A DNA stretch of 7,861 bases from NCBI GenBank assembly GCA_021801885.1, contig JAKABL010000028.1:1-7861 (forward strand). The letters are read 5' to 3'. The first letter of the stretch is position 1. Each line of letters opens with the position of its first letter. The stretch comes from a bacterium. Its GTDB lineage: Bacteria > Patescibacteriota > Minisyncoccia > UBA6257 > 2-01-FULL-56-20. The notes below the pieces were generated by a model. The model did not search any database, had not been told where the DNA came from, and saw only the letters and a list, made by a program, of their open reading frames with translations. Of this stretch, positions 6,233 through 7,861 are shown piece by piece. The position numbers and the translations under genes are program-made.

Positions 6233-6653
6233 GTACGCCAAGCAGACAGGAATGATTGGCTGCCACCGCCAGCTGCACCTCCCCAAGGAGATGTTCGAAA
6301 ATAAAATTAGTGTGGGCGGAACTGGCGTCGAAGGACTCAAGAATATTACTCCAGGATCTCAATCGGCCGTTTCTGAAACGAGCGATCAACGTGCCGCGGG
6401 CACCAGTGCAGGTTATTTCGAGCCTCTCAAGAGAGGGATCGTGAATCGCCCTCCTGTAGCGGCATACGATCCCGCCTACCCGCACCCGATAGCATTCCGC
6501 ATGCCCGTCATTGGGATGTCGAACGACTTTGGACGTTCCCCCGCTCACCGCTTCGTTCACCATCTCCAGATCGATCAATGGCCTGGAGAAATATACAAGT
6601 ATCAGAACGATAAGGATCGAGAGAACTACACCGAGGATGTCCTTACTATCCAT
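6222..6653 (-). CDS. Small membrane-anchored protein of unknown function
   Basis: I do not recognise a family. The 143-residue product has one hydrophobic segment at 6-22 (ILGVVLSILIVLILVYF) and then a soluble part with alternating strand-like stretches (ECYRVRVGGIVCRYRR, LERLEITCTG, GTLIARFRNGRL) and a C-terminal helical region. The start at 6653 is preferred over an in-frame ATG at 6755: AAGGAGG sits at 6664-6658, four bases before it, the membrane segment then lies at the N-terminus, and a -10-like TATACT lies between the two candidates. A strong terminator overlaps the stop, which supports a real minus-strand gene. It is transcribed divergently from a second gene with a similar plan (one N-terminal membrane segment, similar length). 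The soluble domain could face either side; positive charges after the segment (R24 and later) hint that it stays in the cytoplasm. Confidence 0.72.
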   Translation of the reverse strand: MDSKDILGVVLSILIVLILVYFSRPLIDLEMVNEAVSGGTSKVVRHPNDGHAECYRVRVGGIVCRYRRAIHDPSLERLEITCTGARGTLIARFRNGRLRSWSNILESFDASSAHTNFIFEHLLGEVQLAVAANHSCLLGVHGS

Positions 6654-6682
6654 ACTCCCTCCTTGTTCTTGTACTACCACAC

Positions 6683-6688
6683 AGTATA
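6683..6688 (-). promoter_or_regulatory. Possible -10 element of the minus-strand membrane-anchored gene
   Basis: TATACT on the minus strand matches TATAAT at five of six positions and lies 30 bases upstream of the ATG at 6653, leaving room for the AAGGAGG ribosome site. No convincing -35 is seen. Confidence 0.4.
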
Positions 6689-6797
6689 TTCCCGAAATGG
6701 CGAAAAATCCATAGAAGAACACCTCGTGTGCAAGCGATGATCCCATTCTTCGCACAGCACGCCCTGCGTTCTATGAATATCGTCCTCTTCCCGTAAA

Positions 6798-6826
6798 TTG
6801 ACTCTACTATTATTAAATGATATTAT
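6798..6826 (+). promoter_or_regulatory. Near-consensus sigma-70 promoter
   Basis: TTGACT (6798-6803) and TATTAT (6821-6826) are spaced by exactly 17 bases; each matches consensus at five of six positions. Transcription should start near 6833. This explains why the longer in-frame start at 6798, whose TTG codon is part of the -35, is not the true start of the gene at 6876. Confidence 0.8.
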
Positions 6827-6837
6827 ATCCCGCAGCG

Positions 6838-6856
6838 GCGGAAGCCCACCTTCCGC
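6838..6856 (+). other. Hairpin at the 5' end of the predicted leader transcript
   Basis: GCGGAAG (6838-6844) and CTTCCGC (6850-6856) form a perfect 7-bp stem with loop CCCAC, a few bases after the predicted transcription start and nine bases before the ribosome site. It has no T-run, so it is not a terminator. A role in mRNA stability or initiation is a guess. Confidence 0.5.
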
Positions 6857-6875
6857 TCTTATAGAAGGAGTGAGG

Positions 6876-7334
6876 ATGCAGTATTTTCTGGGGACGGTAC
6901 TCGGTGCCGTCATATTCATCATTGCCCTGTACGTAAAAGGATACGGCGATAAGGTTCGCCATCAACATTCCCTGAAGCAGATGCGTGCGGCAGAAGCGGC
7001 AGTAACCGGCATCTGCGAAGGTCTGTTCCATTCGGTCCGTCGGCACCTCGAAAGGATTCTGGAAGGTTCGGATGCGGAAATGGAGGCCCAGGAGGTCTCC
7101 GATGAGTATGGCCGCGAGATCCGCTACATGCTCACCATTCGCTTCCGAGAATCCAACGAGGCGCTCTCCATCGACATCGCGATCCCCACGGATGGCAGGC
7201 CCGGGCGCATTTTCGTACGGGACAGCCGCCTGATCTATAAAGCGGCATCCCTCGACAATCTCTTCGATGCGATCGAGGCAGCGGAAGACAGCATTGCGAT
7301 CCACCGCTCGGCGCGCGTGGAAATCGGTGCGTAA
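6876..7334 (+). CDS. Small membrane-anchored protein of unknown function
   Basis: I do not recognise a family. The 152-residue product has one membrane segment at 3-20 (YFLGTVLGAVIFIIALYV), then KGYGDKVR (positive, suggesting a cytoplasmic C-terminal part), a long amphipathic helical stretch at about 32-66, a strand-rich section at about 78-125 (REIRYMLTIRF, ALSIDIAIPTDG, GRIFVRDSRLIYK) and a final helix (LDNLFDAIEAAEDSI). The start at 6876 is set by AAGGAG at 6865-6870, five bases upstream, and by the promoter at 6798-6826. A strong terminator follows at once, so it is a single-gene transcript. The pattern strand-G-strand-RL-x-S-x(2)-FDA is faintly similar to the divergent neighbour at 6653-6222, but this could be chance. 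Confidence 0.8.
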   Translation: MQYFLGTVLGAVIFIIALYVKGYGDKVRHQHSLKQMRAAEAAVTGICEGLFHSVRRHLERILEGSDAEMEAQEVSDEYGREIRYMLTIRFRESNEALSIDIAIPTDGRPGRIFVRDSRLIYKAASLDNLFDAIEAAEDSIAIHRSARVEIGA

Positions 7335-7342
7335 CCACTTAC

Positions 7343-7370
7343 AGGAGCTCTTCCCACGAGCTCCTTTTTT
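7343..7370 (+). terminator. Rho-independent terminator
   Basis: AGGAGCTC (7343-7350) and GAGCTCCT (7358-7365) form a perfect 8-bp stem with a 7-base loop, followed by a run of T to 7370. It lies 8 bases past the stop codon of the plus-strand membrane-anchored gene and separates it from tsaD. Confidence 0.92.
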
Positions 7371-7460
7371 ATACCATCCTCCAGGGCATGCTGTTTCCCG
7401 GACGTGATCGCTCGCGCCCTATGCCGGCCTTCCCATGCGCCATCGTCTTTCTTTCATGAA

Positions 7461-7475
7461 CGATATATAGTATCG
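7461..7475 (+). promoter_or_regulatory. Possible promoter/-10 region of tsaD within a small inverted repeat
   Basis: CGATA and TATCG flank TATAG, and the inside contains -10-like strings (TATAGT at 7466-7471). No -35 is clear. It is the only promoter-like element in the 116 bases between the terminator and the tsaD start, so it is listed with low confidence. No Shine-Dalgarno precedes the tsaD ATG. Confidence 0.3.
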
Positions 7476-7486
7476 TCAACATCATC

Positions 7487-7861
7487 ATGCGTGTCCTTGC
7501 GATCGAAACTTCATGCGACGAAACGGCCATCGCCCTCCTTTCCGTTACGGGAGGCGGCACGGAAGGCCGCGCCGCATCACGCCCGCCGCGCATCGAAGTG
7601 CGGGAAAGCCTCGTCACGTCCCAAATCCCGATCCACCGGGAGTTCGGCGGCGTCGTGCCGAACCTTGCGAAGCGCGAGCACCTGCGCAATCTCCCCCTCC
7701 TTTATGCGCGCCTCGCACAAAGGCTCCGCGCCAAGGGATCGCGGCTCGCGTTCGACATGATCACGGTAACGGTGGGGCCCGGCCTCGAGCCGGCGCTCTG
7801 GACGGGCATTAATTTCGCCGAAGCGCTCGCCGCGCGCACCGGAACACCGCTCGTCGGTGCG
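7487..7861 (+). CDS. tsaD: tRNA N6-adenosine threonylcarbamoyltransferase TsaD (partial, 3' end outside window)
   Basis: The 125 codons to the window edge begin MRVLAIETSCDETAIALL, the ATP-grasping start of the ASKHA-fold TsaD/Kae1 family. Next comes SQIPIHREFGGVVPNLAKRE (about residues 46-65), equivalent to the conserved SQ-x-H-x-x-(F/Y)GGVVPE segment, here with Asn in place of the usual Glu. Then GPGLEPALWTGINFAEAL (about 100-117) matches the family's PGL motif in the variant form I associate with CPR bacteria. The metal-binding HxxxH lies beyond the window. TsaD transfers the threonylcarbamoyl group from TC-AMP to A37 of ANN-decoding tRNAs in the cytoplasm, with TsaB and TsaE as bacterial partners. 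The full protein is usually about 330-350 residues, so over a third is present. The start gives the canonical N-terminus; no ribosome site is seen. Confidence 0.95.
   Translation, partial: MRVLAIETSCDETAIALLSVTGGGTEGRAASRPPRIEVRESLVTSQIPIHREFGGVVPNLAKREHLRNLPLLYARLAQRLRAKGSRLAFDMITVTVGPGLEPALWTGINFAEALAARTGTPLVGA

Noticed and set aside
6654..6755. N-terminal extension of the minus-strand membrane-anchored gene from 6755
   Set aside because: There is no ribosome site at 6755, whereas AAGGAGG lies just before the ATG at 6653, which also puts the membrane segment at the N-terminus.
6798..6875. N-terminal extension of the plus-strand membrane-anchored gene from 6798
   Set aside because: It overlaps the -35/-10 promoter and starts upstream of the predicted transcript; a good AAGGAG site supports the start at 6876.

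Overview
This window looks like part of a chromosome of a candidate-phyla-radiation (Patescibacteria, Parcubacteria-like) bacterium. The clues are a very large exported protein with peptidoglycan-binding domains of the 'PGSPGNETTYFGPET' type, a TsaD with the motif GPGLEPALWTGINFAEAL, and small genes with little or no similarity to known families. These are recognised by eye; no search was run. TGA serves as an ordinary stop codon here, which argues against the CPR lineages that recode it.

Layout from left to right. (1) 1-845, minus strand: an ArsR/SmtB-type repressor gene (796-494) with a palindromic operator-like site in its promoter, followed by a membrane-anchored DsbA-like thiol oxidoreductase with a CPFC motif (406 to beyond position 1, truncated by the window edge). 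(2) 861-6042, minus strand: a giant surface-protein locus running from an extended -10 promoter near 6040 to a perfect hairpin terminator at 887-861. It appears as two overlapping reading frames, 609 and 1079 codons. They join into one protein of about 1685 residues if one G is removed from a run of eight G (4202-4209). The joined protein has a signal peptide, a beta-propeller, two cadherin-like beta-sandwich domains, a second propeller, a putative-Ig (He_PIG-like) domain, and three modules of coiled coil plus peptidoglycan-binding domain separated by Asn/Gly/Gln-rich and Ser/Thr-rich linkers. (3) 6205-7370: two divergently transcribed genes of unknown function, each a single N-terminal membrane anchor plus a small soluble domain and each with its own terminator. 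The plus-strand gene has a near-consensus sigma-70 promoter. (4) 7487 to the right edge, plus strand: the first 125 codons of tsaD, the tRNA threonylcarbamoyladenosine (t6A) synthesis gene.

The strongest connecting theme is the exported protein and disulfides. All eight cysteines of the joined surface protein fall in close pairs, and the next genes downstream on the same strand encode a DsbA-like oxidase and a repressor whose usual metal site is degenerate. That the oxidase folds the surface protein, and that the repressor controls the oxidase, is inference. There is no evidence here for CRISPR, transposons, rRNA or tRNA genes.
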